This document shows positions 1 to 8,326 of a DNA stretch of 58,146 bases, in pieces (position 1 is the stretch's first letter; the number at the start of each line of letters is the position of its first letter). Location of the stretch: positions 1 through 58,146 of the forward strand of contig SAIX01000130.1 in assembly GCA_004028765.1 (NCBI GenBank), read 5' to 3'. Origin of the DNA: Chitinophagaceae bacterium (lineage in GTDB: Bacteria; Bacteroidota; Bacteroidia; Chitinophagales; Chitinophagaceae). A program made the translations under genes and the position numbers. The notes under the pieces are model-generated. The model saw only the letters and a program-made list of their open reading frames with translations, did not search any database and was not told the origin of the DNA.

Positions 1-526
1 CAATTTCTACGGCATCGAATTCCTTGTTCTCAAAAGCCTTCATTGCAGCTTTTGCAGCAGCCTGTACATTTTCAAAATGCAGGTTCAGGAAAATATCTTT
101 AAAAGCCGCATCCGTTTTGTACCCCGACTTGGTCATGGCTTCGTATCCTTTCTTACCGATATTCCAGACAGTTACATTTCCTTTTTTCAGTTGCGCCGCA
201 TATTTTTCAGCAATCGTTGCTTTCGCGAGTTTGATGATATTGGCATTGTAACCGCCACATAGCCCACGGTCGCTGGTGATCACGATCAAAAGTACTTTTT
301 CAACGGCACGTTCTTCGGCCAGTTTCAGGTTCATACCACCTTCAATATTGCTGACGATATTGCTCAGCATTTCCTGCAGTTTCTGCGCATAGGGCCTCAT
401 CTGGGTGATAGCATCCTGTGCGCGGCGCAGTTTGGCCGCACTCACCATCTTCATCGCCTTGGTGATCTGCTGGGTACTCTGTACACTTTTGATCCGGTTA
501 CGAACCTCTTTTAACTGTCCTGCCAT
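1..526 (-). CDS. atpG: ATP synthase F1 gamma subunit, partial (C-terminus outside window)
   Basis: Gamma subunit of F1Fo ATP synthase, the rotor shaft joining the catalytic head to the membrane ring. Read on the minus strand from the ATG at 526-524, the product starts MAGQLKEVRNRIKS, continues with the helix ITKAMKMVSAAKLRRAQ and then contains SDRGLCGGYN, all hallmarks of the family. About 175 of the usual ~290 codons are present; the C-terminal part lies beyond base 1. A TAnnTTTG-type element at 614-621 on the same strand suggests its own promoter. The gene upstream on this strand is a small membrane protein, not atpA, so atpG appears detached from the alpha-subunit gene here. Identification is firm. 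Confidence 0.95.
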   Translation of the reverse strand, partial: MAGQLKEVRNRIKSVQSTQQITKAMKMVSAAKLRRAQDAITQMRPYAQKLQEMLSNIVSNIEGGMNLKLAEERAVEKVLLIVITSDRGLCGGYNANIIKLAKATIAEKYAAQLKKGNVTVWNIGKKGYEAMTKSGYKTDAAFKDIFLNLHFENVQAAAKAAMKAFENKEFDAVEI

Positions 527-613
527 TGTATCTGAGTTTCAGGTTTTCAGGGTAAAATCATCCGTTCCAGTCCTGTTCAGGAGCTGCCGGGATACCCGGT
601 TTTGAATTGGCTG

Positions 614-621
614 CAAAAGTA
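614..621 (-). promoter_or_regulatory. putative -7 element for atpG
   Basis: On the minus strand this reads TACTTTTG followed by CAGCC, an exact match to the Bacteroidota -7 consensus TAnnTTTG. It lies about 90 bases before the atpG ATG. No convincing TTTG -33 element was found at the usual distance, so this rests on the -7 motif alone. Confidence 0.45.
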
Positions 622-682
622 GCAGAATCGGGCTGAAATTCCATTGGCCCGCCAAAAAAAGGGGATAAATGACCTGTGGTGC

Positions 683-1270
683 TCAGAACCGGTAGGTAAG
701 CCCCATCCCGTTCGGGGTCGGACCTACCTGCCAGCCTCCTAGGCTTTTTTCGAGCGATTTGCCAATACGGCGGTTTTCAAAATATTGTACCAGGTCAAAA
801 ACCAATAAGAAACTGCCCTGTAACAAAAGGCTGCTGCCATATCCCATGTTCCGCTCGAGGTTGAGGCGGTCGCCTCTTTCTTTAAGATAGAGGCCGGTCA
901 TGATATACGCTGCATCCAGCCCTGTGTTCAGCAGCAAAATTTTTTCCGCCCGGCTTTGTTCGCGCAGGTTCCGCTCAAAACTATGTTCTCCCTTAGCCAT
1001 TTTTTTTGCCTGGATCGAACCAAGGATGGCAATGGCATAATTGGGGATATTCCAGTAAACATTCATCTGGTGAAAAAAATGATCACTGCCTGTGGCATTG
1101 CTCGCCGATATGCTTCCCTGGATGATATTGGCACCGGCCCATCCCGCCAGGATGGTCATATTGTTACGCAGCAGCCGGCTTCTTTCGAGGGCCAGTGAAT
1201 CCTGGAGGGGCTGCTGTGTAAAACCTATGAACGGTATGAGGAATACGAAAGGGAAAATCAGTTTTCTCAT
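683..1270 (-). CDS. small exported/membrane protein of unknown function (DUF6992-like)
   Basis: About 195 residues. The ATG at 1270-1268 gives MRKLIFPFVFLIPFIGFTQQ, a clean signal peptide; a longer frame from 1306 adds 12 residues before it and is less likely. After the signal come several moderately hydrophobic stretches (MTILAGWAGANIIQGSIS, IPNYAIAILGSI, a segment near MGYGSSLLLQGSFLLVFDLV), suggesting a small multi-pass membrane protein. The sequence resembles a Bacteroidota-restricted family I associate with DUF6992, but this is recalled, not searched. It precedes atpG on the same strand with about 155 bases between, which include a putative promoter, so the two need not be one operon. 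Function unknown. Confidence 0.65.
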   Translation of the reverse strand: MRKLIFPFVFLIPFIGFTQQPLQDSLALERSRLLRNNMTILAGWAGANIIQGSISASNATGSDHFFHQMNVYWNIPNYAIAILGSIQAKKMAKGEHSFERNLREQSRAEKILLLNTGLDAAYIMTGLYLKERGDRLNLERNMGYGSSLLLQGSFLLVFDLVQYFENRRIGKSLEKSLGGWQVGPTPNGMGLTYRF

Positions 1271-1341
1271 GTAGTATTCGTTAAGTAATTGATAAAGATG
1301 CCGCATTCTGTAAACGGCGATCGGGCTGCGATCAAATTCTT

Positions 1342-1349
1342 TACCTTTG
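1342..1349 (+). promoter_or_regulatory. putative -7 element upstream of secA
   Basis: TACCTTTG fits TAnnTTTG and lies about 95 bases before the secA ATG in the divergent gap between the minus-strand membrane protein and secA. No TTTG -33 box is evident, so the call is tentative. Confidence 0.35.
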
Positions 1350-1444
1350 GCCGCTCTCGATCAGGATGCCAAATTGACTTAAAAAACATTTGTCGCACCC
1401 TTTTTGACTGTTAAAATTTTTCTTAATCGACCAGACCATTGTAT

Positions 1445-4400
1445 ATGTTGAAATTTATTTCAAAATTATTCGGGGGCAGTAAAAGTGAGAAGGATGTGCA
1501 GCAGATCATGCCCATCGTTCAGAAAACAAACCAGTTTTTTGAACAATACCGCTCGCTCAGCAATGATGAATTGCGCAATAAAACACTGGAATTCCGCCAG
1601 CGGATCAAAGACCATCTCGCAGCCATCGACGGCCAGATAGCCGAGCGCAGACAGGCGGCAGAAAATCTTCCCATCACAGATATCCATGGAAGAGATGCGA
1701 TTTACCAGGAAGTGGACAAACTGAAAAAAGACCGGGATAAAAAAATTGAGGAAGCGCTTAGTGCCATTCAGCCTGAAGCATTTGCTGTGGTAAAGGAGAC
1801 GGCAAGAAGGTTTACTGAAAACAAAGAACTTGAATCAACCGCCACACAACTCGACCGCGACCTGAGTGTGAAAAAGGAGTATATCACCATTTCAGGTGAC
1901 AAAGCCATTTATAAAAACACCTGGACTGCCGCCGGGGGAACCGTTACCTGGAATATGGTGCATTATGATGTGCAGCTCATCGGCGGTAGTGTATTGCACC
2001 AGGGTAAAATTGCCGAGATGGCCACCGGGGAAGGTAAAACGCTGGTATCCACATTGCCGGCATACCTCAATGCTTTGGCAGGTGAAGGTGTGCACATTGT
2101 AACCGTGAACGATTACCTGGCCCGCAGGGACAGCGAATGGAACGGAACCATTTTTGAATGGCTGGGCCTGCGCGTGGATTGCATTGATAAACATGAACCC
2201 AACAGTGAAGCGAGAAGGAATGCTTATCTCGCCGATATCACGTATGGCACCAATAACGAATTTGGTTTTGATTATCTCCGTGATAACATGGTGCACTCAC
2301 CCGAAGAAATGGTGCAGCGCAAGCATCATTTTGCGATGGTGGATGAAGTGGATTCTGTATTGATCGACGATGCGCGGACGCCATTGATCATCTCCGGCCC
2401 GATCGGCCATGTAACCGGTGAACAGCAGTTTTTTGAACTGAAGCCCCGTATCGAGAAACTGGTGGAAGCGCAGAAACGTGCCACCAACCAATTCCTGAAT
2501 GAGGCCAAGAAAAAAATCGCCGAAGGCAATGATGATCCCAAAGATGGCGGACTTGCTTTATTTCGTTCCCACCGGGGCTTGCCCAAGAACAATGCATTAA
2601 TCAAATTCCTCAGCGAACCGGGTATCCGTGTGAAACTGCAGAAAGCGGAAAACTATTATCTCGCCGATCAGCAGCGCGAAATGCCGAAGGCAGATGAGGA
2701 ACTGTATTTCTATATCGATGAAAAAAATAATTCCGTTGAACTGACTGATAAAGGTATCCAGCTGATCACGCGCTCGGGAGAAGATCCCAATTTCTTTGTG
2801 CTGCCGGATATCAGCGTGGCATTATCTGCGATCGATACGGATACATCGCTTTCTGCAGAAGACAAGCTGCACCGCAAAGAAGCCATCATCAACGATTATT
2901 CTGTTAAAGCCGATCGTATCCATACCGTTCAGCAGTTGCTGAAAGCATATACCTTGTTTGATAAAGATGTTGAATATGTGGTGATGGATGGCGCCGTGAA
3001 AATTGTGGATGAGCAAACCGGCCGTATCCTCGATGGCCGCCGTTATTCCGATGGTTTGCACCAGGCCATCGAAGCAAAAGAAAATGTAAAAATTGAGGCG
3101 GCCACACAAACCTATGCAACGGTAACACTCCAGAATTATTTCAGGATGTATCATAAGCTGGCCGGTATGACGGGTACCGCAGAAACAGAAGCGGCTGAAT
3201 TGTGGGATATCTATAAACTGGATGTGGTAACCATTCCCACCAATGTTCCCGCGATCCGGAAAGATGACCAGGACCTGGTATTTAAAACCAAGCGTGAGAA
3301 ATTCGGTGCAGTGATTGATGAGATCGTGAAACTGCGCGAAGCCGGAAGACCTGTACTGGTTGGTACCACATCGGTGGAAGTAAGTGAACTGCTGAGCCGT
3401 ATGCTTCGGCAGAAACAGATCCCGCATAATGTACTCAACGCAAAACAACATGCGCGTGAAGCGCAGGTGGTTGCGGAAGCCGGTTTTGCCGGGGCCGTAA
3501 CCATTGCCACGAATATGGCGGGCCGGGGTACGGATATCAAACTGGGGCCGGGTGTAAAAGAAGCCGGTGGTTTGGCGATACTCGGTACAGAACGGCATGA
3601 ATCGCGCCGTGTGGACAGGCAATTACGTGGCCGCGCGGGCCGCCAGGGCGATCCGGGTTCTTCTCTGTTTTTTGTTTCGTTGGAAGATGACCTGATGCGG
3701 ATGTTCGGCAGTGAGCGTATTGCCAAAGTGATGGATTTTGCCGGGTACAAAGAAGGGGAAGTGATACAGCACAGCATGATCACAAAATCAATTGAGCGTG
3801 CACAGAAAAAAGTAGAAGAAAATAACTTTGGTATCCGTAAACGTTTGCTGGAGTATGATGATGTGATGAATAAGCAGCGTACGGTAGTATATACAAAACG
3901 GAACCACGCGTTGTTTGGTGAACGTTTGGCGCTTGACCTGGATAATGCATTGTATTCTGTTGCGGAAAGTGTGGTAAGTGCCTTCAAAGAACAGAATGAC
4001 CATGAAGGTTTCCGCCTCTCGGCAATTGTGAATTTCGGCATCGATACCGCCATCACTGCAGAGGAACTGGATAAACAATCCGAGCAGGAGCTATCGGAAC
4101 GATTGTACAACGAAGCTGCTTCCAATTATGAACGCCGCAAACAGGAACTGCAGCAGCAGGCCATCCCGGTATTTAAAAATATCCGCCAGCAACAGGGTTC
4201 ACATATCGAAAATGTGATCGTTCCTTTTACAGATGGAAGAAGGGGGATGCAGGCATTGGCCAATCTCAATAAAACACTTGAAACCAATGGTGCAGAGCTT
4301 GTGAATGCTTTGGAAAGAAGTATCACACTCGGGTTTATTGATGATGCATGGAAAGAACATCTCCGCTCGATGGATGACCTGAAACAAAGTGTGCAAACAG

Positions 4401-4750
4401 CAACCTATGAGCAGAAAGACCCGCTGGTGATCTATAAAATGGAAGCTTTTGAACTGTTCCGGAAAATGGATTCGGAAGTGAATAAAGATATCGTTCAGTT
4501 CCTCTGTCATGCCAGTATTCCATTGAATGAAGGTGATTCTGTAAAAGAAGGCCGCCAGCAGAAAACAGATATGAGCCGGATGAATACCAGCAAAAGCGAT
4601 CTCGACGCCCCACCAACAGAAAACGATTACTACGACCCCACACCTGTAAAACAACAACCCATCCAGGTAGGCCCCAAAATCGGGCGCAACGACCCATGCC
4701 CATGTGGTAGTGGGAAGAAGTATAAAGCCTGTCATGGTAGAGAGGCTTAA
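1445..4750 (+). CDS. secA: preprotein translocase ATPase SecA
   Basis: Motor ATPase that pushes unfolded preproteins through SecYEG. 1101 residues, the long form usual in Bacteroidota. Visible landmarks: Walker A GEGKT near residue 197, [19 protein letters not shown] (DEAD-like motif II) near 300, GRGTDI and the motif VI run [16 protein letters not shown] in the second RecA fold, helical scaffold [16 protein letters not shown], and the C-terminal zinc/SecB-binding tail [14 protein letters not shown]. The ATG at 1445 ([11 protein letters not shown]) is preferred over the TTG two codons earlier. The stop codon directly abuts the left inverted repeat of the four-helix cassette; a hairpin terminator lies 75 bases downstream, inside that cassette. 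Confidence 0.98.
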   Translation: MLKFISKLFGGSKSEKDVQQIMPIVQKTNQFFEQYRSLSNDELRNKTLEFRQRIKDHLAAIDGQIAERRQAAENLPITDIHGRDAIYQEVDKLKKDRDKKIEEALSAIQPEAFAVVKETARRFTENKELESTATQLDRDLSVKKEYITISGDKAIYKNTWTAAGGTVTWNMVHYDVQLIGGSVLHQGKIAEMATGEGKTLVSTLPAYLNALAGEGVHIVTVNDYLARRDSEWNGTIFEWLGLRVDCIDKHEPNSEARRNAYLADITYGTNNEFGFDYLRDNMVHSPEEMVQRKHHFAMVDEVDSVLIDDARTPLIISGPIGHVTGEQQFFELKPRIEKLVEAQKRATNQFLNEAKKKIAEGNDDPKDGGLALFRSHRGLPKNNALIKFLSEPGIRVKLQKAENYYLADQQREMPKADEELYFYIDEKNNSVELTDKGIQLITRSGEDPNFFVLPDISVALSAIDTDTSLSAEDKLHRKEAIINDYSVKADRIHTVQQLLKAYTLFDKDVEYVVMDGAVKIVDEQTGRILDGRRYSDGLHQAIEAKENVKIEAATQTYATVTLQNYFRMYHKLAGMTGTAETEAAELWDIYKLDVVTIPTNVPAIRKDDQDLVFKTKREKFGAVIDEIVKLREAGRPVLVGTTSVEVSELLSRMLRQKQIPHNVLNAKQHAREAQVVAEAGFAGAVTIATNMAGRGTDIKLGPGVKEAGGLAILGTERHESRRVDRQLRGRAGRQGDPGSSLFFVSLEDDLMRMFGSERIAKVMDFAGYKEGEVIQHSMITKSIERAQKKVEENNFGIRKRLLEYDDVMNKQRTVVYTKRNHALFGERLALDLDNALYSVAESVVSAFKEQNDHEGFRLSAIVNFGIDTAITAEELDKQSEQELSERLYNEAASNYERRKQELQQQAIPVFKNIRQQQGSHIENVIVPFTDGRRGMQALANLNKTLETNGAELVNALERSITLGFIDDAWKEHLRSMDDLKQSVQTATYEQKDPLVIYKMEAFELFRKMDSEVNKDIVQFLCHASIPLNEGDSVKEGRQQKTDMSRMNTSKSDLDAPPTENDYYDPTPVKQQPIQVGPKIGRNDPCPCGSGKKYKACHGREA

Positions 4751-4783
4751 GAAGTTTAAAGTGTATAGTTAAAAGTTAAAAGT
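4751..4783 (+). repeat. left 33-bp inverted repeat of cassette 1
   Basis: Begins gaagtttaaagtgtatagtt and starts on the base after the secA TAA. It pairs with 5211-5243 in reverse complement with only two mismatches (positions 7 and 27 of the repeat). The sequence is dominated by the unit GTTAAAAGT. Confidence 0.85.
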
Positions 4784-4824
4784 GGAATAGGTATAAATAC
4801 GGGGTAATCGCCGGTTGATTTTAG

Positions 4825-4860
4825 AAAAATGAGTTTGTATTTTGATGCAAACTCATTTTT
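4825..4860 (+). terminator. hairpin terminator of secA (inside cassette 1)
   Basis: Perfect 13-base stem: aaaaatgagtttg at 4825-4837 pairs with caaactcattttt at 4848-4860, with a 10-base loop. The A-run on the left and T-run on the right make it usable from both strands. It ends one base before the ATG of the four-helix pseudogene. Confidence 0.75.
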
Positions 4861-4861
4861 T

Positions 4862-5208
4862 ATGCAGCAAAGTATCGTTGCGGAAAATCATACCGGTTTT
4901 CTGTTAAAATAGTTACCCTTCACAGAGATATCTGTAAAAGGGACAAATATGTATACGGATTGAGTGCTCAGCTGCTTCGTTCTGCAACATCAGTTGGTGC
5001 TAACATTGAGGAGGCTTTGGGTGGGCATACACGGAAGGATTTTGCAGCTAAAATGAGCATAGCTTACAAAGAAGCCCGCGAAGCACGTTACTGGATCAGC
5101 TTAATGACAGAATGCGGGATAGTTGATGCCAACACGGGAGGAGTGTATTTGCAGGAAGTGGATGAACTGATCAGGATATTAGCTGCAATTGTGAAATCTA
5201 GTAAATAA
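4862..5208 (+). pseudogene. four-helix-bundle protein (S23 / 23S rRNA intervening-sequence type), frameshifted
   Basis: The ATG at 4862 reads MQQSIVAEN in one frame, then hits a stop. The adjacent frame continues the family from about 4885: KSYRFSVKIVTLHRDICK, then YVYGLSAQLLRSATSVGANI and EEALGGHTRKDFAAKMSIAY, to the stop at 5208. Known members start like MxxSIVAEKSYxFAxxIVxL, so joining GAA AA(A) TCA with one extra A in the A-run at 4884-4887 restores a full ~115-residue protein. The shorter frame from the TTG at 4960 is only the 3' part. The family forms a pentameric four-helix bundle with basic surfaces and occurs in 23S rRNA IVSs and, as Avd relatives, in diversity-generating retroelements. 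Sequencing error or programmed frameshifting on the A-run cannot be excluded. Confidence 0.75.
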
Positions 5209-5210
5209 AT

Positions 5211-5243
5211 ACTTTTCACTTTTAACTATACACTTTTAACTTC
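5211..5243 (-). repeat. right 33-bp inverted repeat of cassette 1
   Basis: Reverse complement of 4751-4783 with 31 of 33 bases matching. It starts two bases after the pseudogene stop codon and ends five bases before the deoC ATG. Confidence 0.85.
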
Positions 5244-5248
5244 GTTTC

Positions 5249-5920
5249 ATGAACATCGCTCCCTATATCGACCATACCATTTTAAAACCCACAACGCTTG
5301 TTGCTGATATTGAGAAACTGTGTAACGAAGCCATGCAATACGGTTTTGCAGCGGTATGTGTGCCGCCGAATTTTGTGAAGAAGGCAAAAGAATGTACTTC
5401 CGGGAGTTCTGTGAAAGTGGCAACCGTGATTGGTTTTCCGTTCGGGTATTCGGCTGTGGAAGCCAAGATCGCTGAAATATTACTGGCAATCGTGGATGGT
5501 GCGGATGAACTGGATGTGGTGATCAATATTTCAGCCATCAAAAATAACGACTGGCTCTATCTCGCCAATGAGATCAATCATATCATGCCGATTGTCAGGG
5601 GAAAAAATAAAGTGATCAAGATCATTATCGAAAGCGGTGTGCTGACAGAGGAAGAGATCATCAAATGTTGTGATATCTACGGAGCAGCCGGGATCGACTA
5701 TTTAAAAACCTCAACCGGTTATGCAGAAAAAGGCGCAACGGTGGAAGCAGTGAAACTGTTCCGGAAACATTTGCCGGCTTCTGTACAGATCAAAGCATCC
5801 GGCGGTATCCGCGATTATGCTTTTGCCAAACAATTGGTGGATGCCGGAGCTACAAGACTGGGCTGCAGTGCAGGGGTTGCCATTGTGCAGGGACAGGCTG
5901 CGGAAGGAGCCGGGTATTGA
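5249..5920 (+). CDS. deoC: deoxyribose-phosphate aldolase
   Basis: Cleaves 2-deoxyribose 5-phosphate to glyceraldehyde 3-phosphate and acetaldehyde in deoxynucleoside salvage. 223 residues, the normal length. N-terminus MNIAPYIDHTILKPTT is typical; catalytic residues are visible as D89 in DELDVVINI, Schiff-base K153 in GIDYLKTSTGY and K182 in QIKASGGIRDY. A class I aldolase TIM barrel in the cytoplasm. The ATG follows five bases after the right repeat of cassette 1, so its native upstream region has been replaced or displaced by that cassette. The stop codon is followed at once by repeat-like sequence (5918-5990). Confidence 0.96.
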   Translation: MNIAPYIDHTILKPTTLVADIEKLCNEAMQYGFAAVCVPPNFVKKAKECTSGSSVKVATVIGFPFGYSAVEAKIAEILLAIVDGADELDVVINISAIKNNDWLYLANEINHIMPIVRGKNKVIKIIIESGVLTEEEIIKCCDIYGAAGIDYLKTSTGYAEKGATVEAVKLFRKHLPASVQIKASGGIRDYAFAKQLVDAGATRLGCSAGVAIVQGQAAEGAGY

Positions 5921-5990
5921 ATATCGAATAAGCAATATTGAACAAGGAACGACGAAGGAGATAGAAAATGGGGAAATAGATATTCATTTT
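5918..5990. repeat. degenerate repeat remnant after deoC
   Basis: Starting at the deoC stop codon the sequence reads as purine-rich short motifs (tgaatatcgaataagcaata, then ttgaacaaggaacgacgaag). The ends carry a weak 8-base inverted match, tgaatatc (5918-5925) and gatattca (5979-5986). The style resembles degenerate repeats that border small gene cassettes in Bacteroidota. No gene lies inside. Low confidence. Confidence 0.3.
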
Positions 5991-6063
5991 CATTAACAGA
6001 ACCATACGCTGAAAGAAACGGAGCTGAAGAACAAATCGTATTTTCATCTTATAATTTATCCGA

Positions 6064-6495
6064 ATGATCCGTTGCATCCTGTTTACTGTGTTTCTGATCT
6101 GTGGGGGCATTTCTGTATCTGCATCTGATACGATAGTTGTACAAAAAGATCCGCGGCTTGACATACTCAGCAGTAAGCAATTGCAGGCCAACCAGCGCAG
6201 CGCGAAAATGACACCGGATGGCCTGATCAAAGGTTTCCGTATCCAGGTGTTAAGTACGACGAAAAGAGATGAAGCTTTTAATTTGAGAACCGAACTGCAG
6301 GCCAAATACCCCGACCAGAAAGTATATGTGGTTTTTCAGTCGCCCAGTTTTAAGGTGCGCATCGGTAATTTCCTGAAAAAAGAAGAAGCAGAGAAACTGA
6401 AAATACAGATGAATAAATCCTTCCCCAATGGTGTTTACATTGTGGAAGACGGTATCGAATATGTGTTAAAAGACGATGAGGATATCATTAATTGA
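6064..6495 (+). CDS. exported SPOR-domain protein
   Basis: 143 residues with signal peptide MIRCILFTVFLICGGISVSA and a C-terminal SPOR fold (about 55-135): GFRIQVLSTTKRDEAFNLR followed by VYVVFQSPSFKVRIGNF and KKEEAEKLKIQM. SPOR domains bind denuded septal peptidoglycan glycans, so a periplasmic or outer-membrane role in cell-wall processes is likely. The protein has little beyond the SPOR fold. Its TGA overlaps the ATG of the next gene (TGATG), implying translational coupling to the M20 amidohydrolase. Confidence 0.85.
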   Translation: MIRCILFTVFLICGGISVSASDTIVVQKDPRLDILSSKQLQANQRSAKMTPDGLIKGFRIQVLSTTKRDEAFNLRTELQAKYPDQKVYVVFQSPSFKVRIGNFLKKEEAEKLKIQMNKSFPNGVYIVEDGIEYVLKDDEDIIN

Positions 6496-7682
6496 TGAAC
6501 ATGCTGCAACAAAAAATAAAAGCACTGGCAAAAGAATATGCCGAAGAGTTTATTGCGGTGAGACACCACCTGCATGCCCATCCTGAATTAAGTTACCAGG
6601 AATTTGAGACCAGCCGTTTTGTGCAGGAGAAACTTGCGGCGATGGGTATCCCTTTTGAAGTAAAAGCAACAACGGGTGTGCTGGCCGTGATTGAAGGGAA
6701 GAACCCCGGCAGCCGTGTGATCGCACTGCGTGCAGATATGGATGCATTGCCGATACAGGAAGAGAATGAAGTGAGTTACCGCTCCACAAAAGCAGGCGTA
6801 ATGCATGCCTGCGGCCATGATGTACACACCACCATTTTACTGGGCGCCGCAAAAATTTTGCAGGAAACAAAAAAAGAATGGGAGGGAACGATTAAATTAT
6901 TGTTCCAGCCGGGTGAAGAAAGAAACCCCGGCGGGGCGAGTTATCTGATCAAAGAAGGGACACTCGAAAATCCAAAGCCGCAGGGCATTTTTGGTTTGCA
7001 TGTGCATCCCGGTCTTGACCTTGGTAAGCTCAGTTTCCGCAAAGGGCGGGTAATGGCAAGCGCCGATGAATTATATGTCACAATAAAAGGAAAAGGCGGG
7101 CATGCCGCCGCGCCGCATTTAACAGTAGATACCATATTGGTTGCATCGCAATTGATCACGGGGTTGCAGCAGGTGATCTCAAGAAACAACAATCCCTTAT
7201 CGCCTTCGGTATTGTCGATCTGTTCCATACAGGGCGGGCATACCACCAATGTGATACCCAGTGAAGTAAAACTGATGGGCACATTCCGTGCGATGGATGA
7301 ACAATGGCGTGCCAAAGCACATGAGCTGATCCGTAACCATGCAAAAGGGCTTGCCATCACCACGGGTGCCGAGATCGACCTGCATATAGATGTGGGCTAT
7401 CCTACGGTTGACAATGACCCGCAGCTCACTGAAAAAGCCTGGCGGCTTGCGGAAGAATATATGGGGAAAGAAAATGTTTCTGAAACCGAAATGCGGATGG
7501 GCGCCGAAGATTTTGGGTATTATACCCAGGTGATACCCGGATGTTTTTACCGTTTGGGCGTCCGCAATACCGAGAAGGGAATTGTGCATAATGTACACAC
7601 ACCAAAGTTTGATATTGATGAACGCGCCATTGAAATCGGTATGGGTGTGATGGCATGTCTGGGAGCCTCCACCGTTTTTTAA
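6495..7682 (+). CDS. M20-family metal-dependent amidohydrolase
   Basis: 395 residues, the size of hippurate hydrolase / N-acyl-amino-acid amidohydrolase relatives. Two-zinc site residues are in place: HACGHD (104-109), the general-base pair PGEE (E141, E142), H169 in GLHVHP and a C-terminal VHNVHTPKF. The dimerisation (lid) domain spans about 180-290. It removes acyl groups from amino acids or short peptides; the exact substrate cannot be read. The ATG at 6495 overlaps the SPOR gene stop; the ATG at 6501 is an equal alternative. Cytoplasmic, with no signal peptide. Confidence 0.92.
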   Translation: MNMLQQKIKALAKEYAEEFIAVRHHLHAHPELSYQEFETSRFVQEKLAAMGIPFEVKATTGVLAVIEGKNPGSRVIALRADMDALPIQEENEVSYRSTKAGVMHACGHDVHTTILLGAAKILQETKKEWEGTIKLLFQPGEERNPGGASYLIKEGTLENPKPQGIFGLHVHPGLDLGKLSFRKGRVMASADELYVTIKGKGGHAAAPHLTVDTILVASQLITGLQQVISRNNNPLSPSVLSICSIQGGHTTNVIPSEVKLMGTFRAMDEQWRAKAHELIRNHAKGLAITTGAEIDLHIDVGYPTVDNDPQLTEKAWRLAEEYMGKENVSETEMRMGAEDFGYYTQVIPGCFYRLGVRNTEKGIVHNVHTPKFDIDERAIEIGMGVMACLGASTVF

Positions 7683-7757
7683 CCTGCCCGCTGTTTTCAG
7701 GTGTTTTCACGATGGTTTCTATCATCTGTCCTGCTTATTTTCAACAAAACTGCAGGG

Positions 7758-8285
7758 ATGGATATTCAGTTAATCCAGGAAAAGATATACCTTATTCGTG
7801 GCTATAAAGTAATGCTTGATTTTGACCTTGCATTTCTTTACGGTGTGGAAACCAAGCGTTTGAAAGAAGCTGTGCGGCGGAATAGGGAAAGATTTCCCGA
7901 TGATTTTATGTTTCAGCTATCAGAGAAAGAGTACCAATTTTTAAGGACGCAATTTGCGTCCTTAAAGATCGGAGAAGGCCGGGGTAAGCATAGCAAGTAT
8001 ATGCCCTATGCTTTTACAGAGCAAGGTGTGGCCATGTTAAGCGGGGTTCTTCATTCGGATACGGCTGTCGACATGCATATTTCGATCATGCGCGCTTTTA
8101 TTGCAATGCGTAGATTTTTATACCAGTACCACGAACTATCGGAGCAGATATCAAAGATCAGGGAAACGGTGAATGGACAAAACGAACAGCTTTCACGAAT
8201 TTATGATGTGATAGAAAGCCTGCTGGACGAAAAAGCAGAACAACGATCCTGGCAGGATCGCGAAAGGATCGGGTTTAAACCCTGA
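7758..8285 (+). CDS. ORF6N-domain DNA-binding protein
   Basis: 175 residues. ORF6N domain at about 6-90 (IYLIRGYKVMLDFDLAFLYG through YMPYAFTEQGVAMLSGVL), followed by a helical tail 100-165 with coiled-coil character. ORF6N/KilA-N-type domains come from large DNA viruses and phages and are thought to bind DNA; solitary copies are common in Bacteroidota chromosomes. The ATG at 7758 (MDIQLIQEKI) is preferred; a frame from 7701 adds 19 residues lacking the domain. A 25-base palindrome lies in frame inside the gene (7941-7965). No phage genes adjoin it, so it is probably a solitary acquisition. Confidence 0.85.
   Translation: MDIQLIQEKIYLIRGYKVMLDFDLAFLYGVETKRLKEAVRRNRERFPDDFMFQLSEKEYQFLRTQFASLKIGEGRGKHSKYMPYAFTEQGVAMLSGVLHSDTAVDMHISIMRAFIAMRRFLYQYHELSEQISKIRETVNGQNEQLSRIYDVIESLLDEKAEQRSWQDRERIGFKP
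7941..7965. repeat. 25-bp perfect palindrome inside the ORF6N gene
   Basis: Arms ttaaggacgcaa (7941-7952) and ttgcgtccttaa (7954-7965) flank a single T. It starts exactly at codon 62 and encodes L-R-T-Q-F-A-S-L in the variable loop of the ORF6N domain. It would form a strong hairpin in mRNA, or a symmetric protein-binding site in DNA. Confidence 0.8.
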
Positions 8286-8316
8286 ATTGCTTATCTCCTT
8301 TCATTTCAATATATTG

Positions 8317-8324
8317 TATTTTTG
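8317..8324 (+). promoter_or_regulatory. putative -7 element for the malic enzyme gene
   Basis: TATTTTTG followed by CAGCC matches TAnnTTTG and is nearly identical in context to the atpG element. Transcription would start near 8329-8331, at the very base of the folded leader described at 8327-8412. A clear -33 box is absent. Confidence 0.5.
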
Positions 8325-8326
8325 CA

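Larger units (their letters stand above)
4751..5243. mobile_element. inverted-repeat-bounded four-helix-bundle cassette, copy 1
   Basis: A 493-base unit exactly filling the space between the secA stop codon and five bases before the deoC start. Its ends are 33-base inverted repeats with 31 matches (4751-4783 and 5211-5243). Inside are a hairpin terminator (4825-4860) and a frameshifted S23-type four-helix-bundle gene (4862-5208). There is no transposase. The same layout recurs at 26783-27254. Calling it mobile is inference from the repeats and the insertion-like position; the alternative is an mRNA intervening sequence maintained at the RNA level. Confidence 0.5.

Noticed and set aside
2822..4125. 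Long minus-strand open frames (266 and 304 codons) opposite secA
   Set aside because: Shadow frames of a strongly conserved gene; no family features, no promoter, complete overlap with secA.
4960..5208. An 82-residue gene starting at TTG
   Set aside because: It lacks the first helix of the family, which is visible upstream in a combination of two frames; treated as a frameshifted longer gene.
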